A model generated the notes under the pieces. It ran no database searches and had not been told where the DNA came from. It saw only the letters and a list, made by a program, of their open reading frames with translations. From Solirubrobacter ginsenosidimutans (GTDB taxonomy: Bacteria > Actinomycetota > Thermoleophilia > Solirubrobacterales > Solirubrobacteraceae), in contig NZ_JAPDOD010000090.1 in assembly GCF_027587205.1 (NCBI RefSeq), positions 1-21,298 on the forward strand: a stretch of DNA of 21,298 nt. Reading direction: 5' to 3'. Position 1 is the stretch's first letter. Each line of letters starts with the position of its first letter. Made by a program: the position numbers and the translations under genes. Positions 7,611 to 14,532 of the stretch are shown here, piece after piece.

Positions 7611-8666
7611 ATGTCGGAGCGACGAGCAGCGGTGACCGAGAAGCGTGCCGTGCCACATGTGCGCGCGGCCGTGATCGGCGCTGGACTGACGGGTGTGTCC
7701 GCCGGGGTCGCCTTGAAGTCGCAGGGGATCGATGAATTCGTGATCCTCGAGCCTGCGCGCGATCTCGGCAGCGCCTACCCGATCGCGGCCGAGAACGGCC
7801 TCAACGACCGGTTGCGCGTCGGGCAGGAGCTGCGCGGTGCGACCTGGGACGAGGCGCACCAGCGCTGGTCAGTCTCGACGACCGAGCTCACGCTCACCGC
7901 CGACATCCTGATCGACGCAGCGGGGCCGCTGACCGAGTCGCAACTGCCCCCGTTCCCCGGGTTCGCAGGCTTTCCGGGCCTGATCTTCCATGCCGGCCGC
8001 TGGGACTACGATCACGCGCTCGACGGCGAGCGCGTCGCCGTGATCGGCACGGACGTGTCCGCGGTCCAGCGCGTGCCCGAGATCCAGCCGCGGGTCGGAC
8101 GCCTGATCGTGGTCCAACGCACACCCGGCTTCGAGGTCGCCTGCAAGCGCGCGCCGATCGCCGACGACTGGTACCGCGCGCTGGCCAGGCCCAACGTCGA
8201 TGTCGTGGCCGGCGGCGTGCGCTCCACGCGCGGGCGCACGCTCATCGCGCAGGACGGGAGCAAGCACGACGTCGACACGATCATCCTCGGCACGGGCTTC
8301 GCGGTGCTGCCGCCGCCGCTCTCCGGGCGCATCCGCGGCCGCGGCGACCGGGTCCTGGCCGACGTTTGGCACGACACGCGACAGCACTACCGCGCGGTCG
8401 AAATCGCCGGCTTTCCGAACTACTTCCGCCTGTCGAGGTTCATGATCGGGCCCCAAACCGCGTACCTGCGCGACGTGCTACGAGCCATGGACCAGCTCGG
8501 CCTGGCGAGCGTGGAAGTCTCCGAGCGCGCCCAGGACGACTACATGGCCTCCGAGTGCCGCGAGACCGCCCGCACCGCCGGGGCGCTCGACGGCTGGTAC
8601 CGCCGCCTGATGCGCCGCTTCGCGCCGAGCGATCATCGCCTCGTCGCGGCGCGGGTGCACGCGTGA
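7611..8666 (+). CDS. Flavin-containing monooxygenase-like protein, internally shortened
   Basis: A 351-residue protein; family members are usually near 480-500 residues. The FAD-binding motif GAGLTG is at residues 23-28. The Baeyer-Villiger/FMO fingerprint FxGxxxHxxxW is intact at 121-131 (FPGLIFHAGRW). The NADPH-binding loop reads VIGTDVSA (144-151) where GTGxSA is usual. Two blocks seem missing. After GSAYP (about residue 57) the usual GGTW/CDVPSHLYS section is skipped. After RTPGFEVA (about 177) some 90 residues preceding the YYPALARPNV-like segment are lost, although DDWYRALARPNVDVV itself is present. The frame stays open, so this is either a degenerate enzyme or a compact subfamily. A member with full activity would oxidise ketones or other organics with NADPH and O2. 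An SDR gene follows after 97 bases, a common pairing. Confidence 0.75.
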   Translation: MSERRAAVTEKRAVPHVRAAVIGAGLTGVSAGVALKSQGIDEFVILEPARDLGSAYPIAAENGLNDRLRVGQELRGATWDEAHQRWSVSTTELTLTADILIDAAGPLTESQLPPFPGFAGFPGLIFHAGRWDYDHALDGERVAVIGTDVSAVQRVPEIQPRVGRLIVVQRTPGFEVACKRAPIADDWYRALARPNVDVVAGGVRSTRGRTLIAQDGSKHDVDTIILGTGFAVLPPPLSGRIRGRGDRVLADVWHDTRQHYRAVEIAGFPNYFRLSRFMIGPQTAYLRDVLRAMDQLGLASVEVSERAQDDYMASECRETARTAGALDGWYRRLMRRFAPSDHRLVAARVHA

Positions 8667-8763
8667 CGCGGGAGCTCAGGTTCGGCAGCAGTGGACAACT
8701 GTACTTCCTGCGTGGGCACCTCGCCGGCCGGGCGACCAACGACGACGAAAGCGTGGATGGCTA

Positions 8764-9618
8764 ATGGGCTCGTTCGACATAGGGGGCAAGGTGGCGCTCG
8801 TCACGGGTGCCGCCCGGGGGATCGGATTCGCAACTGCGGGCGCGCTGCACCAGCGTGGCGCTGCCGTGGTCATCGTCGACCTCGACGCGCGCGACGCCCA
8901 GCGCGCCGCGCAGGCCATCGGACCGCGCGCGATCGGCTTCGGCGCAGACGTGAGCGATCTGGCCGCGATGCAACGCGTCGTGACACAAACGGTCGAGCGA
9001 CACGGGGCGCTGGACATCGTCGTCGCGAACGCCGGCATCGCGCCGAAGCCGAGCAGCGTACGCACGATGCACCCAGGGCTCTTCGACCGCGTGATCGAGG
9101 TCAACCTGCTCGGCGTGCACCGCACGGTCAGCGCGGCGCTCCCCCAGGTCGTAGCCGGGGGCGGGCACGTGGTCGTGACGTCGTCGGTGTACGCATTCAT
9201 CAACGGCGTGCTGCTCGCCCCCTACGCGATGTCTAAGGCAGCGGTCGAGCAGTTCGGTCGCGCGCTGCGCGCCGAGCTCGTGCACCACGGCGCGTCGGCG
9301 AGCGTCGCGTACTTCGGGTACATCGACACCGCGATCGTGCGGGGCGGCGTTGCCGAACCGCCCGGTAGAAGCTTGAAGGCGCGCTTCCCGCGCGGGCTGT
9401 TGGCGCCGATCGGGCCCGACGTCGCTGCCGCCGCGATCGTGCGCGGCATCGAGCGCCGGGCGCCGCGTATCGTCGCCCCGCGCCGCTGGATTCCAATGTC
9501 GATCCTGCGCGGGCTCGTGAACCCGCTGCTCGATCACCGGACCGAGCGCAACGCGATGATCCAGGCGATCGTGCGCGACGCCGACCAGGTCGATCCAGAC
9601 GTCGTTTCGCGCGTGTGA
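8764..9618 (+). CDS. Short-chain dehydrogenase/reductase (SDR) family oxidoreductase
   Basis: A 284-residue classical SDR. The Rossmann motif TGAARGIG is at residues 14-21, an acidic residue at the end of the second strand (VDLD, D39) suggests NAD(H) preference, and ANAG is at 88-91. The catalytic residues appear as N114, S141 (VTSSVYAF), Y154 and K158 (YAMSK). The C-terminal extension to about 284 residues is slightly longer than the 250-residue core, as in SDRs that accompany flavin monooxygenases. Substrate cannot be read from sequence. The ATG at 8764 directly follows a TAA and has no strong ribosome site. It lies 97 bases downstream of the monooxygenase gene in the same direction, so the pair may act in one oxidation route. 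Confidence 0.88.
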   Translation: MGSFDIGGKVALVTGAARGIGFATAGALHQRGAAVVIVDLDARDAQRAAQAIGPRAIGFGADVSDLAAMQRVVTQTVERHGALDIVVANAGIAPKPSSVRTMHPGLFDRVIEVNLLGVHRTVSAALPQVVAGGGHVVVTSSVYAFINGVLLAPYAMSKAAVEQFGRALRAELVHHGASASVAYFGYIDTAIVRGGVAEPPGRSLKARFPRGLLAPIGPDVAAAAIVRGIERRAPRIVAPRRWIPMSILRGLVNPLLDHRTERNAMIQAIVRDADQVDPDVVSRV

Positions 9619-9924
9619 CACAAGCAGCTGACCGTGCGGATCATGCCGCTCGGGCGCGCTGCCCGACCCGCCGAGCGCGCGCCCGAACGATGCTCACCGC
9701 CGTCACACACTCGGGGGAGATGAAAATGAACCCTTGAAGTAGGAGACGCTGAAGCGCGCCTCGGGAACGAGGACCGCCCAGACGGTCAGGCCGGCGAGGA
9801 CGTGATAGCCGCTGTCTGAGGGCCGGGAGCCGGTCGGCAAAGGGGTCCCGGGTCTCGCGGCGGTGTGGCGGCGCGGAGTCCGCGCGAGACGGTTCCGTCA
9901 CGATCGGCGGTTAGGGTTTCCTGT
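9619..9924. other. 306-base gap holding only the SulP remnant
   Basis: Between the SDR and HEPN genes there is no intact gene. Apart from the SulP remnant (9757-9901), the stretch at 9619-9756 shows no convincing coding frame, terminator hairpin or repeat. It is a plausible location for the join between chromosomal and acquired DNA. Confidence 0.5.
9757..9901 (-). pseudogene. Truncated, frameshifted N-terminus of a SulP family anion transporter
   Basis: On the minus strand a GTG at 9901 opens a frame ending ...RDPFADRLPALRQRLS. At about 9810 the reading shifts by one and continues as GYHVLAGLTVWAVLVPEA. LAGLTVWAVLVPEA is the conserved first-helix signature of SulP transporters, normally followed by a YA-x-IAG-type segment. 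Instead the sequence becomes unrelated after base 9757. It therefore looks like the first 50 or so codons of a SulP gene with a frameshift and the rest lost. It overlaps the upstream region of the HEPN gene. The alternative, a chance match, is unlikely given the length of the signature. Confidence 0.55.
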
Positions 9925-10992
9925 GTGCTCGCTCGCGTCCGAATCCTTCTTCCGTATCTCCTCCACGTGGCAACGCCGGCTGTGCCCGCTTCCGTGGAGT
10001 TCGAGCGCGACGGGGTGACCGTGCTCGTGCGGTGGCCGTATCAGTCGGCGGCCGACCGTTCGATCTACACGATCGAATCTGTAGCTCCTCCCTCTGACAT
10101 TGCCGATTCACTAGGTCCTCTTGATCCGGTTCGAATCAGCCCGAACGTCCGAATAGACGGCGGTGAGACGTTCGCCGCCGACGCGATTCAGGTCGAGCTA
10201 CGCGCCCCGGCATTTGCGCGCACGAGCGAGGATTCGCATCGATTGGCAGCGCTCGCCGTGGATTCTGCGCAAGGTGCGCTAGAGCGAATTCGATCCGTGA
10301 CCCGTGCGGCGCATGTTCGACGCCTGACCCGTGACGAGACCGTCTGGCGGTTGGACTATCTGAATGAGGACGGGTCTGAGCTTGCCCCGGCTCCGCCCCT
10401 GTTACGTGCGAGCATTAGCCCCGGCGCGATCGACCTCACTGCGGTCGCGGTCACGAATGAGATTTGGGAGGCTGCACGGAGCCTGCCGAAGGACTTCCGA
10501 ACTCCGCCGTGGGAGACACTGTTTCTAGACGCTGTCTCGACGCGGTGGAATATCGGGCCAGCGCTCGTGCTGATGTACGCGGCACTCGAAGCGAGGATCA
10601 CAAACGCCATCGAGGTGCTGATCGACAGCACCGATGCCGACCCGGAACTGTGGTCGTGGATTACCGACCGCGACGAGAAGTTCCACTTGCAGCCGTCGAT
10701 GAAGGACAAGTACAGCGTCGTGATCAAGGCGCTGTCCGGCGAGAGCCTGAAGGTGCGCGACGCGAAGCTATGGCAATCGTTCGTCCAGATTGGAAAAGGG
10801 CGAAACAGCTTCGCTCACGGCGAGCCAGCAACGATTGATCGCAAGCCTGTGACGGACCTCGACATGATCCGACTGCTCGATCACTGCGGCCGCATCTTGA
10901 ATTGGGTCGACTCTCTGCTTCCGTCCGAGCATCGACGGCCACAACGCGAGATCGCGTCGCAAATCGAAGTGACTCGCTTTCTCGCACGCTGA
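9925..10992 (+). CDS. HEPN-domain protein, possible RNase-type defence or toxin protein
   Basis: About 355 residues from the GTG at 9925. GTGs at 9865 and 9967 are alternatives and no start has a good ribosome site. I do not recognise the N-terminal two thirds, which are beta-rich (VEFERDGVTVLVRWPY onward). The C-terminal region from about residue 205 has the layout of a HEPN domain: a first helix LVLMYAALEARITNAIEVL, and a last helix with QIGKGRNSFAHGE giving an RNxxxH motif at R293-N294-H298. Many HEPN proteins with this motif are metal-independent RNases in toxin-antitoxin, abortive-infection or CRISPR systems. Nuclease activity here is inferred from the motif alone. The gene is less GC-rich than its neighbours (32 of 60 bases are G or C at 10081-10140), which suggests transfer. 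No partner antitoxin gene is evident beside it. Confidence 0.68.
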   Translation: MLARVRILLPYLLHVATPAVPASVEFERDGVTVLVRWPYQSAADRSIYTIESVAPPSDIADSLGPLDPVRISPNVRIDGGETFAADAIQVELRAPAFARTSEDSHRLAALAVDSAQGALERIRSVTRAAHVRRLTRDETVWRLDYLNEDGSELAPAPPLLRASISPGAIDLTAVAVTNEIWEAARSLPKDFRTPPWETLFLDAVSTRWNIGPALVLMYAALEARITNAIEVLIDSTDADPELWSWITDRDEKFHLQPSMKDKYSVVIKALSGESLKVRDAKLWQSFVQIGKGRNSFAHGEPATIDRKPVTDLDMIRLLDHCGRILNWVDSLLPSEHRRPQREIASQIEVTRFLAR

Positions 10993-11391
10993 GGACCGCC
11001 GGTCGCCTACGCCTACGGCCCACACTGAGCGCAACTCGGCAGATCTAGGATCGGCGAAACGGCTGTAGAGCCCAAGCCGCACTAGGCGCAACCCCATGGT
11101 CGGGTTGTGGTCCCGGCAGCCGTGTCGGTTGGCGCCCGGCCGGATGCGGTCCGAGAACAGGGCCAGCGCAATCACTGAGGCGCGTTCGGCGGGGGCCGGC
11201 GGCTCGACACGGCCGCCATGCGCCCGCCCCGGCCCAGGTGGGTCGATAGCCGGTACACGCTTGTAGGCGACGCCGACGAGAATTCGTCCCTATAAGCGCG
11301 AGACGTGCCGACCTGAGGTGCAGTGCAGTACACCGAGCATGGCGCCCCGGAGGTCTGACCGCTCGATCGATCGCTCGAAGCGGCAGGTTGC
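10993..11391. other. 399-base stretch without a confident gene
   Basis: No plus-strand gene is credible here. On the minus strand one frame is open from about 11287 back into the HEPN gene and includes protein-like text such as LVGVAYKRVPAIDPPGP and IALALFSDRIRPGANRHG. It has no clear start and lies antisense to the HEPN 3' end. It may be a decayed gene downstream of the small minus-strand ORF at 11392-11643. I see no terminator or tRNA. Confidence 0.4.
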
Positions 11392-11643
11392 TTACGCAGA
11401 CGTGCGGACCACGGCACGCGGGTCGCGCGGGTAAACCGCCAGTGCGTCTGCGCCGTCGAAGCGTTCGGCCCAATCGAGCGCCTCGACAACCTCGTCCTGA
11501 GTGACTTCGACCCGCGCGCGTCCAGCGACAATCGGAAACAGCGCCTTTGGAACGTCGCGACGCCAGCGGACGGTCGTCCACCAAGCGTCGGCGGTGGCGC
11601 CGGGACGGCGCCGGAGTGCGTAGTAGGAAGCGTGCTCGACCAT
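11392..11643 (-). CDS. Small hypothetical protein
   Basis: An 83-residue frame from the ATG at 11643 to a TAA at 11392-11394. The composition looks natural: HASYYALRRRPGATADAWW, then KALFPIVAGRARVEVTQDE and VVEALDWAERFDGADALAVY, with several Trp and a mix of basic and acidic segments. There is no signal peptide or membrane segment. I do not recognise the family and assign no function. It runs opposite to the conjugation operon, and the 242 bases between them hold two perfect palindromes, a short hairpin and a set of TGTGAAA repeats. It could be a small regulator or accessory protein of the element, but that is only context. No ribosome site is obvious. Confidence 0.5.
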   Translation of the reverse strand: MVEHASYYALRRRPGATADAWWTTVRWRRDVPKALFPIVAGRARVEVTQDEVVEALDWAERFDGADALAVYPRDPRAVVRTSA

Positions 11644-11662
11644 GCGTCGGACTCTGTTCAAG

Positions 11663-11719
11663 CTGTGAAAGCCCTGTGAAACGCCGAGACTACACAAGGT
11701 TCGTTCGGAGCTTGTGAAA
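11663..11719. repeat. Three TGTGAAA direct repeats
   Basis: CTGTGAAA occurs at 11663-11670 and 11674-11681, 11 bases apart (about one helical turn), and CTTGTGAAA at 11711-11719. They lie just upstream of the small minus-strand gene, in an otherwise very GC-rich context. They could be sites for a DNA-binding protein. Confidence 0.35.
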
Positions 11720-11743
11720 ACTCGTCGCGCGGAGCGCGCCGAG

Positions 11744-11757
11744 GGCCGCTAGCGGCC
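11744..11757. repeat. 14-bp perfect palindrome GGCCGCTAGCGGCC
   Basis: Perfectly self-complementary sequence in the divergent intergenic region between the small minus-strand gene and the conjugation operon. It may be an operator half of a larger control region; it lacks a T-run, so an intrinsic terminator is less likely. Confidence 0.3.
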
Positions 11758-11834
11758 GAAGCGGCTGGCCGTTCCCGGCGAGCTGCTGGGCCTCGTGCCT
11801 CTCAAGCCAAGCCCGCCCGCGATGCGCCCGCACG

Positions 11835-11850
11835 CCGAGTTGCAACTCGG
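11835..11850. promoter_or_regulatory. 16-bp perfect palindrome upstream of the conjugation operon
   Basis: CCGAGTTGCAACTCGG is perfectly symmetric and less GC-rich at its centre than its surroundings. It ends 35 bases before the first start codon of the operon (11886). Position and symmetry fit an operator for a dimeric repressor of conjugation genes; the regulator is not in view. Confidence 0.45.
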
Positions 11851-11859
11851 TTGGCCTTT

Positions 11860-11874
11860 CCGCCGACCCGGCGG
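11860..11874 (+). promoter_or_regulatory. Stem-loop next to the first start codon of the operon
   Basis: CCGCCG-ACC-CGGCGG forms a perfect 6-bp stem with a 3-base loop ending 11 bases before the GTG at 11886. In mRNA it would lie at or next to the ribosome-binding region and could reduce translation initiation. Confidence 0.35.
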
Positions 11875-11885
11875 GCTCTAGGGGT

Positions 11886-12494
11886 GTGACGAGCCGGGCC
11901 GACACGATCGACGAATACTTCGCGAGGCTGGCGCGCGGCTATTTGCCCGCCGTAAACGCGCAGGATTCACCGGACGGCACTGCGAGTCGCGCGCGATCTC
12001 ATAGGGACTGCCGCCGCGCGCAGACCAAACGCGCAACGTCTGGAGGGCGCACCCGACTCCGGTGGTCGGCGGCACTCGTCGTCTTGATCGCCACTGGCGC
12101 CGCGCTTGCGATCGCCGTAGCGGCGCTGAACAAGACGCCGCAACAGGCGCCGAGGATTGCTGATCGGAGGAGCTCCGAATCCGGGATCGCGCCGCCGGCC
12201 CCATCGAGGCTCCGCGTGGATGAGCGCTCACCCCGCGTCGTTCCGCGCTCGGGCGACAGGCGCACGAGTCGAACTGGGTCTCGCGTTCGCGAACGCCGTG
12301 GCAGGCCGCGCAAACGGTTGTCGCGGAGCCGGCCAGCGGTCGCCAGTCGTCGGACTCCACAGCGGCCAGCGCAACCGCCGCAACGGTCCGTGTCGACGTC
12401 GCCCGTCCCGCCGTCGCCCGTCCCGACGTCGCCCGTCACGCCGACGGTTTCAAGCTCCGCAGATCAAGCCTGTGTCGAGTTCCCCCCTTGCTGA
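11886..12494 (+). CDS. Single-pass membrane protein with Pro/Ser-rich tail, first gene of the conjugation operon
   Basis: A 202-residue protein beginning at the GTG at 11886. The N-terminal 60 or so residues are charged and cytoplasmic-looking (TIDEYFARLARGYLPAV). One transmembrane segment follows at about residues 60-82 (WSAALVVLIATGAALAIAVAAL). The rest is Arg/Ser-rich and ends in a Pro/Ser/Thr tail with three copies of a five-residue unit (SPVPP/SPVPT/SPVTP) and a final CVEFPPC. The predicted topology puts the tail outside, where it could span the wall or contact other transfer proteins. I do not recognise a family. Membership of the transfer operon rests on orientation and on the pilin gene starting 22 bases downstream. 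The Arg-rich middle part makes the frame slightly uncertain, but the tail and the helix support it. Confidence 0.6.
   Translation: MTSRADTIDEYFARLARGYLPAVNAQDSPDGTASRARSHRDCRRAQTKRATSGGRTRLRWSAALVVLIATGAALAIAVAALNKTPQQAPRIADRRSSESGIAPPAPSRLRVDERSPRVVPRSGDRRTSRTGSRVRERRGRPRKRLSRSRPAVASRRTPQRPAQPPQRSVSTSPVPPSPVPTSPVTPTVSSSADQACVEFPPC
12396..12440 (+). repeat. Three tandem 15-bp repeats in the Pro/Ser tail
   Basis: Three consecutive units, ACGTCGCCCGTCCCG, CCGTCGCCCGTCCCG and ACGTCGCCCGTCACG, encode a repeated S/T-S-P-V-x pattern. The 15-bp period keeps the frame, so copy number could vary by slippage without breaking the protein. Confidence 0.75.
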
Positions 12495-12516
12495 TGTCAA
12501 TCAATCGGAGGCGATC

Positions 12517-12837
12517 GTGATCCCAAACCCGTTGTTGCTCATCCGTGCCGCCGCGTGCTGTTCGGCTGCCGCCTACGCCTCACTCGCAATCGCACACGCG
12601 CATGCGTTGCGCGCGGCGGGCGTCACCGGCAAGGCGCCGGCCAACGCCGCGGCGATCGAGAAATTCGTCTCGACGATCACCGACAACGCGTTGTGGGTGA
12701 TCGGCACGACCTCGGGCCTCGCGGGTGTCGTCATCGGCGGCCTGTTCTTCTTCGGCCACAGCCGCGCCGCGGATTACGCCCTGAAGATCCTCATCGGCGC
12801 CGTCGTGATCGTCTCGTCCGGCGGGCTGGCGGCGTAG
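12517..12837 (+). CDS. VirB2/TrbC-like pilin subunit
   Basis: A 106-residue protein starting at the GTG at 12517, five bases behind GGAGG. It has a hydrophobic signal-like N-terminus ending near AIAHAHA, a polar stretch (AGVTGKAPANAAAIEKFVST), then two membrane helices (about residues 60-80, WVIGTTSGLAGVVIGGLFFFG; and 88-106, ALKILIGAVVIVSSGGLAA) joined by a short basic loop. Size, layout and the Gly-rich helices match VirB2/TrbC-type type IV secretion subunits, as does its place directly before a VirB6-like gene (6 bases apart). In Gram-positive systems the homologue may be a membrane channel part rather than a true pilus. Sequence alone does not give a firm family match, so the call depends partly on context. 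Confidence 0.7.
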   Translation: MIPNPLLLIRAAACCSAAAYASLAIAHAHALRAAGVTGKAPANAAAIEKFVSTITDNALWVIGTTSGLAGVVIGGLFFFGHSRAADYALKILIGAVVIVSSGGLAA

Positions 12838-12843
12838 CGAGCA

Positions 12844-14532
12844 ATGCGTGGGCCGGTCGCAGCGCGTCGACTCAGACGCTGCACGAGAGCGGCGGTCCCG
12901 TTGGCCTGCGTGCTGCTAGCCGTTCGTGCGGCAGTGCCAGCGAGCGCGCACGCCGCGGATCTCTTCCCCGTCGACGACTGGCTCGGCTCCGGGATCAAGA
13001 AGGCCGGCGAGGTCGCGCTCGGGCCGCTGAAGGTCGGCGCCGAGGAAATCGCCCGTCTGCTGGCGACGATCGTCGGCGCCCTGGCGGACTTGCTGATTCC
13101 GAAGAGCCTCGTGCGCGCGGGGATCGACGGGATTCGCTGGCTCGTCGAGCTGCCGACGGTTGGCAACGAGGTCTCCGCGACGGGAGCCGTCGGCGCCGTG
13201 CGGATGCCGCATCTGGCCGAGCTGCGCGGCGTGCTGACGTGGATCGGGATCACGCTGTTGCCGCTCGGCGTCGTGATCAGTGCGGGACGTGCGTTCCTGA
13301 TGCCGGGTGTCGACACGGATTCGCCCGCGGAGATCCTGCAGCGGGCGTTTACCGCTGGGTTCGGGTTGTTGACCTACGACTGGGCGTGGGGTGTGTTGAC
13401 CCGCCTCTCGCGGCTGCTGACGGACGCGCTGCTCGGCCTTCCGTGGGTCGCTGACGGCGTCGAGCGGATGCTCGAGACGCTGCTGATCGGCGGGGCCGCT
13501 GGCACGGCCGTGGCGTCGGAGTTCGTGATCCCGCTACTGATCGCCTGCGCGGGTGCCGCGCTGCTCGGACTGCTGGCGATTCGCGTTGGCCTTGAAGTCG
13601 TCACGGCACTGGTCTACGTGCTCGGCGGTCTCGCGCTCGGCGCATCCGTGACCCCCTTCGGCCGTAGGCTGCTGTCGGCCTGGATGCTGGCGGCCGGCGC
13701 CATTTTGCTGCTGCCGCTGCTGTGGACGGCGGTCTTCGTCACGGGTGCCGCGTTGATGCTCGACGCGCAGCCGGCGGGCGGTTCGGGGTTCGTCGGCTTT
13801 GTCGCGCAGCTCTACAACGTGGTCGCCGCTCTCGCGGTGTTCGCGCTGGCGATCATGCTCGCCAAGGGTGTGTTCCGGCAGGCCCTCGGCGCGATCAACT
13901 CGGTTGCGCTCACGCCCACGTCCGTGCGACCGGCCGGCCTTCAACGCGGCGCAGCCGCTGAACGAACTCGCGGCCTGACGACCAACGCGACGCCAGCGGG
14001 CCTTGCGCGCTTCTCGCAGCAACTGCGCGGCGGCTCGCAACGCGCCGCGGTGGCGGGCACGACCGCGGCAACCTCGGCCGTTCGGCATCCCCTGACCATG
14101 TTGCGCGGTGCCGGCGCGGCGACTAGGCGCCAGGTGCAGACGACGCGGACCGGCGCCGACGCGCTACGCCTCGCCATGAGCCGGCCAGGCCTCGCCGCAC
14201 TGGGCGACGTCGCGCGCACGCGTACCGCCGGTTCGCTGCGAACGCGAACGAACGGCAACGGTCGGGGAGCCCCACTCGGTCGCCAAGCGCCTGGCGTTCG
14301 AGCGCCGACGCCGCAGCGCGCGCCGGCACGGGCATCCGCGGCCGGCGCGCACCCAATGGCATCAAGCTCAGAACCCGCGCGCCGGGCTTCGCCACCGGAA
14401 CCAGCTCGACACGCGCGCCCGCCAGTCGGCGTCGAGCAGGGAACTCGCTTCGCAGTTGAGCGCGATTGGCTCGAGCGCTCACGCAACGCCCGTTCCGCTC
14501 CGGAGGAGGGAGGCAGCAATGGACGACGGTGA
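12844..14532 (+). CDS. TrbL/VirB6-like polytopic conjugation protein
   Basis: A 562-residue protein starting at the ATG at 12844. An N-terminal signal-like segment (LACVLLAVRAAVPASAHA) is followed by an amphipathic region. A first firm membrane helix lies near residues 131-150 (VLTWIGITLLPLGVVISAG), and about four more between 220 and 350, with Gly/Ala/Leu-rich text such as VVTALVYVLGGLALGASV. This is the layout of TrbL/VirB6 proteins, which build the inner-membrane channel for DNA or protein export. The last 190 or so residues are hydrophilic, rich in Arg, Ala, Thr and Pro, and probably disordered, as in many Gram-positive VirB6-like proteins. The end overlaps the next gene by 14 bases. Confidence is high for a polytopic transfer protein, moderate for the exact family. 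Confidence 0.75.
   Translation: MRGPVAARRLRRCTRAAVPLACVLLAVRAAVPASAHAADLFPVDDWLGSGIKKAGEVALGPLKVGAEEIARLLATIVGALADLLIPKSLVRAGIDGIRWLVELPTVGNEVSATGAVGAVRMPHLAELRGVLTWIGITLLPLGVVISAGRAFLMPGVDTDSPAEILQRAFTAGFGLLTYDWAWGVLTRLSRLLTDALLGLPWVADGVERMLETLLIGGAAGTAVASEFVIPLLIACAGAALLGLLAIRVGLEVVTALVYVLGGLALGASVTPFGRRLLSAWMLAAGAILLLPLLWTAVFVTGAALMLDAQPAGGSGFVGFVAQLYNVVAALAVFALAIMLAKGVFRQALGAINSVALTPTSVRPAGLQRGAAAERTRGLTTNATPAGLARFSQQLRGGSQRAAVAGTTAATSAVRHPLTMLRGAGAATRRQVQTTRTGADALRLAMSRPGLAALGDVARTRTAGSLRTRTNGNGRGAPLGRQAPGVRAPTPQRAPARASAAGAHPMASSSEPARRASPPEPARHARPPVGVEQGTRFAVERDWLERSRNARSAPEEGGSNGRR

Noticed and set aside
11045..11584. Minus-strand frame of 179 codons across the sparse region
   Set aside because: Dominated by Arg/Pro/Ala with no recognisable motif, and it overlaps the more protein-like ORF at 11392-11643 in a different frame.
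12555..13454. Plus-strand frame of 299 codons
   Set aside because: Arg-rich shadow of the pilin-like and VirB6-like genes, both of which have good hydrophobic topology and start sites.
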